Source: Clostridiales bacterium (GTDB lineage Bacteria > Bacillota > Clostridia > Saccharofermentanales > Saccharofermentanaceae). Taken from it: DNA of 64,000 nt. Location: the NCBI GenBank assembly GCA_017478485.1, contig JAFVDI010000031.1, forward strand, positions 186,001 through 250,000, in the 5' to 3' direction. Shown piece after piece: positions 41,348 to 50,363 of the stretch. The translations under genes and the position numbers were made by a program. The notes beneath the pieces were generated by a model. It searched no databases. It had not been told where the DNA came from and saw only the letters and a program-made list of their open reading frames with translations. Positions within the stretch are counted from its first letter, which is position 1, and every line of letters starts with the position of its first letter.

Positions 41348-41403
41348 GAAAATCCGAAAAAACTCCGTTTTTCACTTAGATCGACGAAAAAAGAGCGGAC
41401 AAA

Positions 41404-41835
41404 GTGGCAAGAGACATCAAGAAAATCGATGCCAAGGGAAGATTCTTCATCCCGGCAAAGCAGAGAGAGCAGCTCGGAGACGAGGTTGTTGTAACAAACA
41501 GCCTTGATAAGGGCTATCTTTGTGTCTATTCGAAAGAACACTTTGAGCACATCGCTGAACAGATCAGGAAACTCAATTCCATGGATTCAAAGGTCCGTAT
41601 CATCAAGAGAGCGCTCATCGGCGAGGCTGTTGAGGTAACTGTTGATTCACAGGGAAGGATCGCGGTAAGCGCGGAGCTGTGGGAGAGGATTTCCGCAAAG
41701 GCAGGAGACGAGATCTGCGTTTTCAATGATGACGGCAAGCTGGATGTTTGCGCAAAGAGCTTCTATGACAGCGAGGATCACGATCTGAGCAATATTGAAG
41801 GATTGGAGACAGATTATTATGTCGAAGGACTCTGA
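41404..41835 (+). CDS. mraZ: Transcriptional regulator MraZ
   Basis: 143 residues from a GTG start. Tandem SpoVT/AbrB-like halves are visible: D-A-K-G-R-F-F-I-P-A-K near residue 8 and D-S-Q-G-R-I-A-V-S-A-E near 80, each the core D-x-x-G-R loop. MraZ is a DNA-binding repressor of the division and cell wall cluster and is countered by RsmH. It heads the operon as usual. Its last 17 bases overlap rsmH. The ribosome site is weak (AGCGGAC). Confidence 0.95.
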   Translation: MARDIKKIDAKGRFFIPAKQREQLGDEVVVTNSLDKGYLCVYSKEHFEHIAEQIRKLNSMDSKVRIIKRALIGEAVEVTVDSQGRIAVSAELWERISAKAGDEICVFNDDGKLDVCAKSFYDSEDHDLSNIEGLETDYYVEGL

Positions 41836-42790
41836 TTTCAATCACAAGTCGGTACTGCTCAGGGAAGCAGTTGACGGCCTCTGTGTTAAGGGTAACGGAA
41901 TCTATGTTGACTGCACTGCAGGCGGCGGCGGACACAGCGCTGAGATAGCCTCCAGGCTCGGTTCTTCCGGTACTCTGATCTCTGTCGATAAAGACGTTGA
42001 CGCGCTGCGTGCATGTATGGCAAGGAGCAAGGATTTCGCTCATACCAACTGGATGCCCGTCAAGTGCGATTACGGCGATATAGATAACATGCTCGACAGC
42101 ATGAAGATCAAGAAGGTTGACGGCATACTTGCCGACCTCGGCGTTTCCTCATATCAGCTCGATCAGGCTGACCGCGGATTCTCATACATGAAGAAGGGAC
42201 CGCTTGACATGAGAATGGATACGACCGATGACACTCTTACTGCTGAATACGTAGTTAATAAGTATTCCAGGGACGAGCTCGAAAGGATCTTCAGGGAATA
42301 CGGCGAAGAGCGCCATTCCGGAAGGATCGCAGACGGCATCGTTCAGAGAAGGCAGAGGATACCGTTCAAGCTTACAACGGACCTGGCTGAGGCTATCAAG
42401 GAATATATGCCCGGTCACGGAAGATTTGAGGATCAGCACCCTGCAAAGAGGTGCTTCCAGGCAATAAGGATAGAAGTCAATCACGAGCTTTCCGGTCTTG
42501 AAAGACTCATGCAGGATTGCTTCAAGCATCTTAATCCGGGCGGAAGGATCAGCATAATCACTTTCCATTCGCTTGAGGACAGGATAGTTAAGGAAGCTTT
42601 CCGCAAGGCCGAGAATCCGTGCACTTGTCCGAGGGAATTCCCCGTATGCGTGTGCGGAAAGCAGCCGCTGGGCACGGTGATCACGAAAAAGCCCATTGAA
42701 CCGTCGGAGGAGGAGAAGGAGGAAAATCCCAGAGCACGCAGTGCAAAACTCAGGGTTTTCGAGAGGAACGGAAACGAACAGTATAACTAA
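41819..42790 (+). CDS. rsmH: 16S rRNA m4C1402 methyltransferase RsmH
   Basis: 323 residues from the ATG at 41819, inside the mraZ 3' end, with GGAG ten bases upstream. The motifs H-K-S-V-L-L-R-E-A-V, V-D-C-T-A-G-G-G-G-H-S (SAM-binding), D-G-I-L-A-D-L-G-V-S-S-Y-Q-L-D and R-I-S-I-I-T-F-H-S-L-E-D-R are diagnostic. It methylates N4 of C1402 in 16S rRNA. A C-terminal Cys cluster (C-T-C-P-R-E-F-P-V-C-V-C) is common in the family. Confidence 0.97.
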   Translation: MSKDSDFNHKSVLLREAVDGLCVKGNGIYVDCTAGGGGHSAEIASRLGSSGTLISVDKDVDALRACMARSKDFAHTNWMPVKCDYGDIDNMLDSMKIKKVDGILADLGVSSYQLDQADRGFSYMKKGPLDMRMDTTDDTLTAEYVVNKYSRDELERIFREYGEERHSGRIADGIVQRRQRIPFKLTTDLAEAIKEYMPGHGRFEDQHPAKRCFQAIRIEVNHELSGLERLMQDCFKHLNPGGRISIITFHSLEDRIVKEAFRKAENPCTCPREFPVCVCGKQPLGTVITKKPIEPSEEEKEENPRARSAKLRVFERNGNEQYN

Positions 42791-42804
42791 GGGTGGTTGA
42801 CATT

Positions 42805-43527
42805 ATGGCTATCAGTGAGCGCAAATCAAAACTTAATAAGAAGAGTAAGCCTGCAATGCGTGTTGACAGGGATCTTATGGATGCGCTTAATGCGGGCAGA
42901 CGCGGCAGCAAGATGAACTTCACCTACAGGCAGGGGAAATCGATCATTCCTGTCATCGAACCTCTGATCATCGAAAAGAAACCTGCCAAGACAAAGGCGA
43001 AGATAACCTCCAAACAGAAGGAAAAGGGCGATAAGCTCACTTTTGAAGAGGTCAGCGAAAGAACAAGAGATTACGCTAAAGAGCATATGGATCCCGAGCT
43101 CGCAAAGGAGCAGAAGGAGAAGGCAAAGAAGCTTACCACAAGAAAGTTTGTCCAGACGGCGCTGACCATTGCTGTCGTTCTGTTCACGGGTGCTTTCGTC
43201 ATGATGCTTCTGTTCCCGCAGACTGAGCTTTCCGAGCTTTCAAGGGATAATTCCAATCTCAAGGATAAGATCAACACTGTTAAGAGACAGATCCTCGATG
43301 CAGAAGAAAACGCAAACGGAATCACGGACATGGACGCGGTCAGGGCACAGGCTCTCCAGCTCGGAATGCAGGACCCTAACCAAAATCAGGTCGTAAATCT
43401 TCCGGTTCCTAATAACGATTCTTTGAAGACAGTGGTACCATATGATTCATATGGAGTAAATGAAGACGTCCTCAAGGCTAATGAGGATGCTCTCGAGGAG
43501 TACTATGCCTCTCATCCCGGGCGCTAA
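42805..43527 (+). CDS. ftsL: FtsL/septum formation initiator-like division protein
   Basis: 240 residues from the ATG at 42805, preceded by GGGTGG. A long basic cytoplasmic N-terminus (~115 residues) precedes one membrane segment at ~118-138, then a short leucine-rich coiled coil (~140-170), the expected FtsL/DivIC topology. FtsL forms a complex with DivIC and DivIB that activates septal peptidoglycan synthesis. Sequence conservation in this family is low, so the symbol rests on topology and its position between rsmH and the PBP gene. It overlaps the PBP gene by 23 bases. The N-terminus is longer than in Bacillus subtilis FtsL. Confidence 0.8.
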   Translation: MAISERKSKLNKKSKPAMRVDRDLMDALNAGRRGSKMNFTYRQGKSIIPVIEPLIIEKKPAKTKAKITSKQKEKGDKLTFEEVSERTRDYAKEHMDPELAKEQKEKAKKLTTRKFVQTALTIAVVLFTGAFVMMLLFPQTELSELSRDNSNLKDKINTVKRQILDAEENANGITDMDAVRAQALQLGMQDPNQNQVVNLPVPNNDSLKTVVPYDSYGVNEDVLKANEDALEEYYASHPGR

Positions 43528-45904
43528 AGCCGTAAAGAGCAGACAACCTGAAGAAGTAATTGCAAAAGAACCTGTCGAAGTCCTTACGGGCAACGGCAGG
43601 GAGTTTGTTGCACGTCAGATCTCGGCTCTGATCGCCGTGTTAATGCTTGCGTATGCGGTCTATCTCGTATTTGCTCTCTATAAGACAACGGTCAAGGATT
43701 ATGACAAATATGCCAGGGCTGCAGCAAATGAGCAGTGGACCCTGATGACATATCCGGCAAACCGCGGCATGATCTACGATGCCAACATGAACGCTTTGGC
43801 ATCCAACACCTATGACTACACAGTCGTTTGTTCGCCTTCCCAGGTAACGTCTCCGACTCTTTCGAGAGCCCAGATCATGCAGAGCATCGTTTCCATCCTT
43901 GGCGTTAAGTACGAGAAGATCGATTCGATCCTTCCGGAAGATCCGACAGACAAGAATGATAAGCGAAATGCCGTCCGGGGATGCGACGTTATCAGGAATA
44001 TCCCCTCGGATAAGAAGGATGAATTCCAGAAGTTCCTTAAGGATAACAAGGTTAAGGGTTTCGGTTTCGTGGCCGTTCCCCAGAGATACTATAACTACGG
44101 AAGCCTTGCCGCACAGGTCATAGGATACGCGAGAAACAACGGCGAGACCCTTAACGGACTTTACGGACTTGAAGCATACTATGACAAGACCCTTTCCGGT
44201 AATGACGGCTACCGTTATTCGGAGACTGACTCGATCACGGGAGGCGTTCTGCCTTATTCCGATGCTACCGAGGAGAAGGCTGCGAACGGACGCAACATCG
44301 TAACCAATATCGACCTGAGCATACAGAGGATCGTTGAGGAAGCCTGCAAGGACGCTTATGACAAGTACAAGCCGATGGACGGATGTACCGCTATAGTAAT
44401 GAACCCTTATACGGGCGCCATCCTTGCCATGTGCTCGCTTCCTGATTACGATCTCAACAATCCTTATGGTGTCCCTTACGGACTGGATGAATATGATTTC
44501 AATCTGATGGACAAGAATAAGCAGGTTGAGTACCTGATGTCCAATGCATGGCGCAACCGCTGTGTTTCGGATACATACGAGCCGGGTTCAACGTTTAAGT
44601 CTCTTACGACCTGCATGGCGTTTGAAGAGAATATCACCAATGAGAATGAGACTTTCGATGATGCGCCGATCAAACTTTCAGAGCAGCATACGATCTCATG
44701 CTGGATGCAGAAGACAAACCACTTCAATCACGGCAAAGAGTCGCTCAAAAAAGGTTTTGAGAACTCCTGCAACCCTGTTTTCGCGCAGCTTTCATTCAGA
44801 CTCGGCATCAAGAAATATTATAAATACGTGCGTATGCTCGGTTTCTATGATACAACCGGAATCGACCTTCCCGCCGAAGGAAAGGGCATCTTCCATAAGA
44901 ACCCGAGCAGAGTCGATATGGCGGTTCTTTCATACGGAGAGTCTTCGACAGTTACGCCTATCCAGCTTATATCTTCTTACTGCGCGATCATAAACGGCGG
45001 AAACCTGATGGTCCCCCACATTGTTAAATATATTACGGACGAGAACGGCAACATCGTTGACCAGATCGAGCCTGAAGTAATCAGAACGGTGTTCTCCGAG
45101 AATACATGCAGACGCGTCAGGACCCTGATGGAAGGCGTTGTCTCAGACGGTACGGGTTCAGCGGGTAAGGTCGCAGGATTCAAAGTCGCAGGTAAGACAT
45201 CCACATCAACGGTCGATGTCGGTGAGAATAAGGGCATGCACGTTCTTTCTTTCTCGTGCTATGCACCCGCAAACGATCCTAAGATCGCGGTGCTCTTCGT
45301 TCTTAACAAACCTGAGGATAAGGAAGTCGGTTCCTCGGCTGCTGCTTCAACGGCAGCAAGGATCGTTGAGGGAACGCTTACATACATGGGCGTTGAGAGG
45401 ATCTTCACGGAAGATGAGTTCGACCAGCTTACGAAAGAATACTACGTCATGAAAGTCGAGGGCATGACTGCCTCAAAGGCTGCTTCGACCATTGCAGTCA
45501 ACGGCCTGTCAACTCTCTACGGAACAGTAGACATGACTCCTGAGACAAAGGTCGCCAGAACATATCCGAGCTACACTCAGAAGCTTTATAAGACCGGTAT
45601 AGTCATCATGTATCCTGAGGATGTCACAGAGGAGCAGATGCTTACTTCCCGCGTTCCCAACATGGTCGGAATGAATGCCGTCGAGTGTATCGAGGCATGC
45701 CGCAAGGTCAATCTGAACTGCAAGATCAAAGGCGATGTCACCGGACTTTGCACATCACAGAACCAGAATGCAGGTTCTACGGTGCTTTCAGGCGAAGTCA
45801 TCACGGTTACTCTTGATAATAACGGCGCTAGCGCACTCGGTATCAACAGAAAGATGCCTACGCTCGCTCCCAAGAAAAAGACGGGAGATTCGGGCGTCGG
45901 CTGA
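43505..45904 (+). CDS. Class B penicillin-binding protein with PASTA domains (FtsI/SpoVD-like)
   Basis: 799 residues from the ATG at 43505 (GAGGAG 5 bases upstream), overlapping ftsL. One N-terminal membrane anchor (~40-60) is followed by the class B pedestal with P-A-N-R-G-M-I-Y-D, then the transpeptidase domain with S-T-F-K (active-site Ser), S-C-N and K-T-S motifs. The last is a K-T-S-T form of KTG. Two PASTA repeats end the protein: one degenerate (~650-705), one clear (~720-785). It cross-links septal peptidoglycan. Whether it is the vegetative FtsI/PBP2B or sporulation SpoVD paralogue cannot be told from the sequence alone; the single dcw copy favours a division role. Confidence 0.93.
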   Translation: MPLIPGAKAVKSRQPEEVIAKEPVEVLTGNGREFVARQISALIAVLMLAYAVYLVFALYKTTVKDYDKYARAAANEQWTLMTYPANRGMIYDANMNALASNTYDYTVVCSPSQVTSPTLSRAQIMQSIVSILGVKYEKIDSILPEDPTDKNDKRNAVRGCDVIRNIPSDKKDEFQKFLKDNKVKGFGFVAVPQRYYNYGSLAAQVIGYARNNGETLNGLYGLEAYYDKTLSGNDGYRYSETDSITGGVLPYSDATEEKAANGRNIVTNIDLSIQRIVEEACKDAYDKYKPMDGCTAIVMNPYTGAILAMCSLPDYDLNNPYGVPYGLDEYDFNLMDKNKQVEYLMSNAWRNRCVSDTYEPGSTFKSLTTCMAFEENITNENETFDDAPIKLSEQHTISCWMQKTNHFNHGKESLKKGFENSCNPVFAQLSFRLGIKKYYKYVRMLGFYDTTGIDLPAEGKGIFHKNPSRVDMAVLSYGESSTVTPIQLISSYCAIINGGNLMVPHIVKYITDENGNIVDQIEPEVIRTVFSENTCRRVRTLMEGVVSDGTGSAGKVAGFKVAGKTSTSTVDVGENKGMHVLSFSCYAPANDPKIAVLFVLNKPEDKEVGSSAAASTAARIVEGTLTYMGVERIFTEDEFDQLTKEYYVMKVEGMTASKAASTIAVNGLSTLYGTVDMTPETKVARTYPSYTQKLYKTGIVIMYPEDVTEEQMLTSRVPNMVGMNAVECIEACRKVNLNCKIKGDVTGLCTSQNQNAGSTVLSGEVITVTLDNNGASALGINRKMPTLAPKKKTGDSGVG

Positions 45905-45957
45905 CCCGCGGTAGTTTAACGCACAAACGGAATCACTAACCCGGCGGGAATTTTTTT
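45905..45957 (+). terminator. Probable terminator inside the dcw cluster
   Basis: CCCGC (45905-45909) pairs with GCGGG (45944-45948), extended by GG/CC and TAGT/ACTA with small bulges, and is followed by AATTTTTTT. It would separate mraZ-PBP from murEF-ftsQ, although read-through is possible. Confidence 0.6.
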
Positions 45958-45970
45958 CAAATTACCACAT

Positions 45971-46000
45971 TTGTTTTTATATTTTTTGTTTTAATATAAG
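45971..46000 (+). promoter_or_regulatory. Candidate promoter of murEF-ftsW-murG-ftsQ
   Basis: TTGTTT (45971-45976) and TATAAG (45995-46000) are 18 bases apart, directly after the terminator and 29 bases before the GTG start. Confidence 0.5.
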
Positions 46001-46028
46001 TACGGAGAATTGAAAGGAATTATTTGCC

Positions 46029-48995
46029 GTGCTTCTGTCTGACATTCTTAAAGAACTCGATACGCGTATCATTACAGGTGATCCTTCCTGTGATGTTACA
46101 TCAGTTGAATTTGATTCGCGCCGTGTGAAGGCAGGCTCCGTATTTGTCTGCATAAAGGGTTTTACGGTTGACGGACATTCCTTTGCGGGCAGCGCGGCGT
46201 CTTCCGGAGCGGCATGCATCATCGTAGATGCAGACCGTGAGGGTTTTGATGACGACATGCTCATCGATGCCGTTAAGGACACAGGATGCGTAATTGTCGA
46301 GACGAGGGACACAAAGAAGGCGTTAGCTGTTACGGCAGCAGCGCTACAGGGCCATCCTGAGAGAGAGCTCGATGTTTACGGCATTACCGGAACGAAGGGA
46401 AAGACGACATCAACATTTTTGCTCCGCGCCATTTTCGAGGCGGCAGGAAAGAAGTCCGGTCTTGTCGGAACGGTATGCAACATCATAGGCGGTGAGAAGA
46501 TACCTGCAAAGCATACCACGCCCGAATCATCCGAGATCTTCGGCATGATGCATTCCCTTAAGGAAAACGGCGGAGACAGCTTAGTAATGGAGGTTTCCTC
46601 GCAGGGATTAAAACTCGACAGGGTTTACGGCATTAAGTACCGCGCTGCGGCTTTCACCAATCTGTACGAGGATCACATTGCGCCTGAAGAGCATCCCGAC
46701 ATGGATGACTATTTCAGCTGCAAGCTAAAGATCTTCGATAACTGCACGACGGCAATAATCAACGCTGACTGTGAGCAGGCTTCTAAGGTCTGCGAATATG
46801 CTTCTTCCAGATGCAAGGTCCTTACATACGGTATTGACAGCGATGCCGATTTCAAGGCTGAAGATCTTACTCTTGAGAGAAGAGACCACGTAACCGGAAC
46901 GAAGTTTACTCTCAGGAGTTCTTATATTTCCGGAGAGTTTTTCGTGGCTCTCCCCGGAAGGTTCAATGTATCCAATGCGCTTTGTGCCATAGCAATGGCC
47001 TGCTGCGCCGGCTGCGATGAGGAAAGCATCAGGAAAGCGCTCGCAACAGCCAGCGTCCCGGGGCGCCTTCAGCCCGTTGAGAATAAACTCGGACTAAATA
47101 TCCTGGTGGATTATGCACATAATGCGGCTGCACTCGAGAACGTGCTCCTGACATTGAAAAAGTACACCGAAGGCAAAGTGATAACGGTTTTCGGCTGCGG
47201 CGGCGACAGATCAGTCACCAGAAGATTCGAGATGGGTGAAGTATCCGGAAATCTTTCCGATAAGACCATCATAACTTCCGATAATCCCAGGAGCGAGGAT
47301 CCGATGGCGATAATCGCAAACATTATCAACGGTATCGGCAAAACGAATGGCAAGTTCGAGGTCTATGCCGACAGGGCAAGCGCCATCAGACATGCAATTA
47401 AGACAGCAGAACCCGGTGACACCGTTCTCATCGCCGGCAAGGGTCACGAGGACTATCAGATATTCAAGGACAAGACCATTCATTTCGATGATGCCGAACA
47501 GGCTGAAAAAGCAGTAGCCGAGATCGAAAACGGTTCCAAGCCGATGTTCTCACTCGAAGAGATCAAGAGGGCAGTCGGCGGAAGAACGGTATATAAGACC
47601 GAAGAGCGCATCTATGCGACTTTTGTACAGGTATACGGCATTTCTTCCAACTCAAAGGAGATAAATAAAGGCGATGTCTTTATCGCGCTCCGCGGCGAAC
47701 GTTTCAACGGCGGCGAGTACACTGAAGAAGCGATCGCGAACGGCGCCTGCGCAGTCGTAGTCGATAATGCGGAATATGTTCCGGAGGGCGCTGTCGGAAT
47801 CGTTGTTGAAGATACCACGAAGGCGCTTTGCGACCTTGCCGCCTACTACAGGTTCAAGCTCGATGCCAAAGTCGTAGCAGTTACCGGATCTGTCGGCAAG
47901 ACTTCGACCAGGCAGCTTATCGCTGAGGTCCTGGGACTCGGTTTTCGTGTTCATTCTACGAAGGCAAACAACAATAACGAGATCGGCATGAGCAAGACCA
48001 TCCTTTCTGCTCCTCTTGATACGCAGATACTGGTCGTAGAGATGGGAATGAGAGGGCTCGAAGAGATCTCCAAACTTACAATGATCGCAAGACCCGACAT
48101 AGCGATCATCACCAATGTCGGATATTCACATATAGGAAGGCTTGGAAGCCGCGACAACATCATGCGCGCGAAGATGGAGATCACCGAAGGACTTACCGAC
48201 GGCGGCATCCTGATAGTCAATGGAGACGATCCCATGCTCTTCGAATATGCAAGAAGGATATTGTCATTCAATAACCTCATCGCAGCTGTATCTTCAGCCG
48301 TTTTCCCCGTCGAGGGATGCCCTGAATGCATCAACAGCTATGAGGTCGATGAGAACGATGACGGAAGCGTTTTCCGCGCACATATCACGAGACTCGGAGA
48401 GCCTATTGAATTCGGCGATCCGTTCAGGATAAAGATGTTCGGAAACGCAGGCATAAGGAATGCGCTTTTCGCGATCCTCTGCGCCCATATCTGCGAGATC
48501 GGAATGACAGACGGAATGATCAGCGCGATAAGAGAAACACTGTTTGCCACCAAGGCCATGGACGGACGCGGTGCGATTACAGAGACAAAAAAGTATATGA
48601 TAGTAAATGATGCGTATAATGCCGCACCCGAATCCATGGAGAATTCCTTCCTGAATTTCTCCAAGAGGGCGAAGGGCAGGAGAAAGGTCCTTGCTCTCGG
48701 AAACATGATGGAGCTTGGAGATTATGCTCCCCAGCTTCATGAGATGACCGGCAAGGCGTGCGCGAGATACGGATTTGACAAAGTATTCATAACCGGAGAA
48801 AACTCCGAAGACTTCATCAGGGGAGCTCACATGGTCGATATAGGACTTGAGATCTCCAGATGCCGTGACGCGGATGACGTATCCGTCAGGCTCGCAGATT
48901 ATCTGAGGGACGGTGATGCGATACTCTTCAAGGCTTCGCACAGTTTCGGCTTCGAAAAACTGGCAAAAGAATTTATTGAGAAAGGTGATTCATAA
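46029..48995 (+). CDS. murE-murF: Fused MurE-MurF: UDP-MurNAc-tripeptide synthetase and UDP-MurNAc-pentapeptide synthetase
   Basis: 988 residues from a GTG start with AAGGA upstream. Residues ~1-495 are a complete MurE: G-I-T-G-T-K-G-K-T-T ATP loop near 118, T-T-P-E-S substrate motif, and the D-N-P-R motif near 418 that marks meso-diaminopimelate specificity. From Met 506 a complete MurF follows: V-T-G-S-V-G-K-T-S-T near 620, K-A-N-N-N-N-E-I-G near 645, and the C-terminal N-D-A-Y-N-A-A-P-E-S motif. The frame is continuous, with a short linker (~E-N-G-S-K-P) and no good internal ribosome site before Met 506. One polypeptide would thus add both DAP and D-Ala-D-Ala to the nucleotide precursor. 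Confidence 0.95.
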   Translation: MLLSDILKELDTRIITGDPSCDVTSVEFDSRRVKAGSVFVCIKGFTVDGHSFAGSAASSGAACIIVDADREGFDDDMLIDAVKDTGCVIVETRDTKKALAVTAAALQGHPERELDVYGITGTKGKTTSTFLLRAIFEAAGKKSGLVGTVCNIIGGEKIPAKHTTPESSEIFGMMHSLKENGGDSLVMEVSSQGLKLDRVYGIKYRAAAFTNLYEDHIAPEEHPDMDDYFSCKLKIFDNCTTAIINADCEQASKVCEYASSRCKVLTYGIDSDADFKAEDLTLERRDHVTGTKFTLRSSYISGEFFVALPGRFNVSNALCAIAMACCAGCDEESIRKALATASVPGRLQPVENKLGLNILVDYAHNAAALENVLLTLKKYTEGKVITVFGCGGDRSVTRRFEMGEVSGNLSDKTIITSDNPRSEDPMAIIANIINGIGKTNGKFEVYADRASAIRHAIKTAEPGDTVLIAGKGHEDYQIFKDKTIHFDDAEQAEKAVAEIENGSKPMFSLEEIKRAVGGRTVYKTEERIYATFVQVYGISSNSKEINKGDVFIALRGERFNGGEYTEEAIANGACAVVVDNAEYVPEGAVGIVVEDTTKALCDLAAYYRFKLDAKVVAVTGSVGKTSTRQLIAEVLGLGFRVHSTKANNNNEIGMSKTILSAPLDTQILVVEMGMRGLEEISKLTMIARPDIAIITNVGYSHIGRLGSRDNIMRAKMEITEGLTDGGILIVNGDDPMLFEYARRILSFNNLIAAVSSAVFPVEGCPECINSYEVDENDDGSVFRAHITRLGEPIEFGDPFRIKMFGNAGIRNALFAILCAHICEIGMTDGMISAIRETLFATKAMDGRGAITETKKYMIVNDAYNAAPESMENSFLNFSKRAKGRRKVLALGNMMELGDYAPQLHEMTGKACARYGFDKVFITGENSEDFIRGAHMVDIGLEISRCRDADDVSVRLADYLRDGDAILFKASHSFGFEKLAKEFIEKGDS

Positions 48996-48998
48996 CGG

Positions 48999-50357
48999 AT
49001 GGCTCAGGAAAAGATCCAAAAAGATTATAAGATCACCGATATTGACCAGCTCCTTGAACCCGGATCGTCAGCGATCCCTGAAAGGGCTAAGATACACACG
49101 GACTTAAATCCCCAGAACGTAAACATACCGATGCTCCTTATGGTGTTCGGCCTGCTCGTTTTCGGCCTTGTGGTTCTTTATTCGGTATCGGGACCTGACG
49201 CTTACGGCCTTTATCACGATTCCGCACACTTCCTTAAGAGACAGCTGATCCAGACGATCATAGGACTTGTGGCGATGACCGCGATCATGTTTATTCCGAT
49301 CAAGGTCTTCCAGATGCGATGGGTTATGATTGCGGCATATGCACTCAGTCTCGCGCTCGCGATCTGGACGCTTGCTGCGGGCGTAGGTTCCGAGCACGGC
49401 GCTACCAGATGGGTCAACATCGGACCTATCCAGTTCCAGAGTTCAGAGGTTATCAAGGTCTCGCTTATCGTTGCGTTCGCAAATTACAGATCGAGAGTAG
49501 ACAAGCTCCGCCGTGACGGAAAGATCCCCATGCCTAAATCCAAGCGTTGGAGAGCGATCGCATGCGCAATGGTTGACCTTGTTTTCCCTGCAGGAATGAT
49601 CATTCTCGTCGACCTGGTAGTCATCCTTCAGCCGCACGTTTCATGCTTCATCATCATTGGTGTCGTCATCGTGCTGAGCGCACTCGTTTCCGAGATACCT
49701 CTCAAATCATGGATAACGGGAGCTTTGCTCATGGTCGGATTTGTTGTTGTCGTAGGCGGTGTCATTATTGCGGTCATGCCTGTCGAGACGAGAGACAAGA
49801 TGCTCAAGAACTACGCTCACGTTTTCAAGCGTATCGCGATCTTCAATCAGGGAGATGAGGAAGAGGAAGATGCAACTCTTACAAAGGATGACACGAGACA
49901 GATCGACAACGCGCACAACGCCCTCGGTTCGGGCGGAATGTGGGGAGTAGGTCTCGGCAATTCCCGTTCAAAATACAATTACGTCGCAGAGGCGCAGAAT
50001 GACTATATTTTCTCGATCTACATAGAGGAGACCGGTTTCGTCGGCGGTGCGATCCTGATGGCGCTGTACATGATAATGTTCATCATGTGCGTCCAGGTAA
50101 TATTGCGAGCCGACGGTGTGTTCACCCGGACGGTCGCGACGGGATGTACAGCCCTGATCTTTGTTGAAGTCCTCATGAATATCTCGGTCGAGCTGCAGGT
50201 TATCCCTGCAACCGGCGTTACGCTTCCCTTCATGAGCTACGGCGGTACTGCTCAGATCATGCTCCTCGTTGCTTACGGTCTTATCCTTTCCGTTTCCAAA
50301 TACGGTAAAAAGGCAGTTGAGGAAAAACCCAAACGCTTATCGAAAAAGGCGGCATAA
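48999..50357 (+). CDS. ftsW: SEDS peptidoglycan glycosyltransferase FtsW
   Basis: 452 residues with about ten membrane segments. Family motifs include R-W-V-N-I-G-P-I-Q-F-Q-S-S-E near residue 130, the extracellular loop with G-G-M-W-G-V-G-L-G-N-S near 310, N-D-Y-I-F-S-I-Y-I-E-E near 335 and P-F-M-S-Y-G-G-T-A near 410. FtsW polymerises septal glycan strands together with a class B PBP. The N-terminal cytoplasmic extension (~45 residues) and Lys-rich tail are additions to the core. It starts 3 bases after murEF and is followed by murG, with mraY and murD absent. Confidence 0.96.
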   Translation: MAQEKIQKDYKITDIDQLLEPGSSAIPERAKIHTDLNPQNVNIPMLLMVFGLLVFGLVVLYSVSGPDAYGLYHDSAHFLKRQLIQTIIGLVAMTAIMFIPIKVFQMRWVMIAAYALSLALAIWTLAAGVGSEHGATRWVNIGPIQFQSSEVIKVSLIVAFANYRSRVDKLRRDGKIPMPKSKRWRAIACAMVDLVFPAGMIILVDLVVILQPHVSCFIIIGVVIVLSALVSEIPLKSWITGALLMVGFVVVVGGVIIAVMPVETRDKMLKNYAHVFKRIAIFNQGDEEEEDATLTKDDTRQIDNAHNALGSGGMWGVGLGNSRSKYNYVAEAQNDYIFSIYIEETGFVGGAILMALYMIMFIMCVQVILRADGVFTRTVATGCTALIFVEVLMNISVELQVIPATGVTLPFMSYGGTAQIMLLVAYGLILSVSKYGKKAVEEKPKRLSKKAA

Positions 50358-50363
50358 CCTTCT

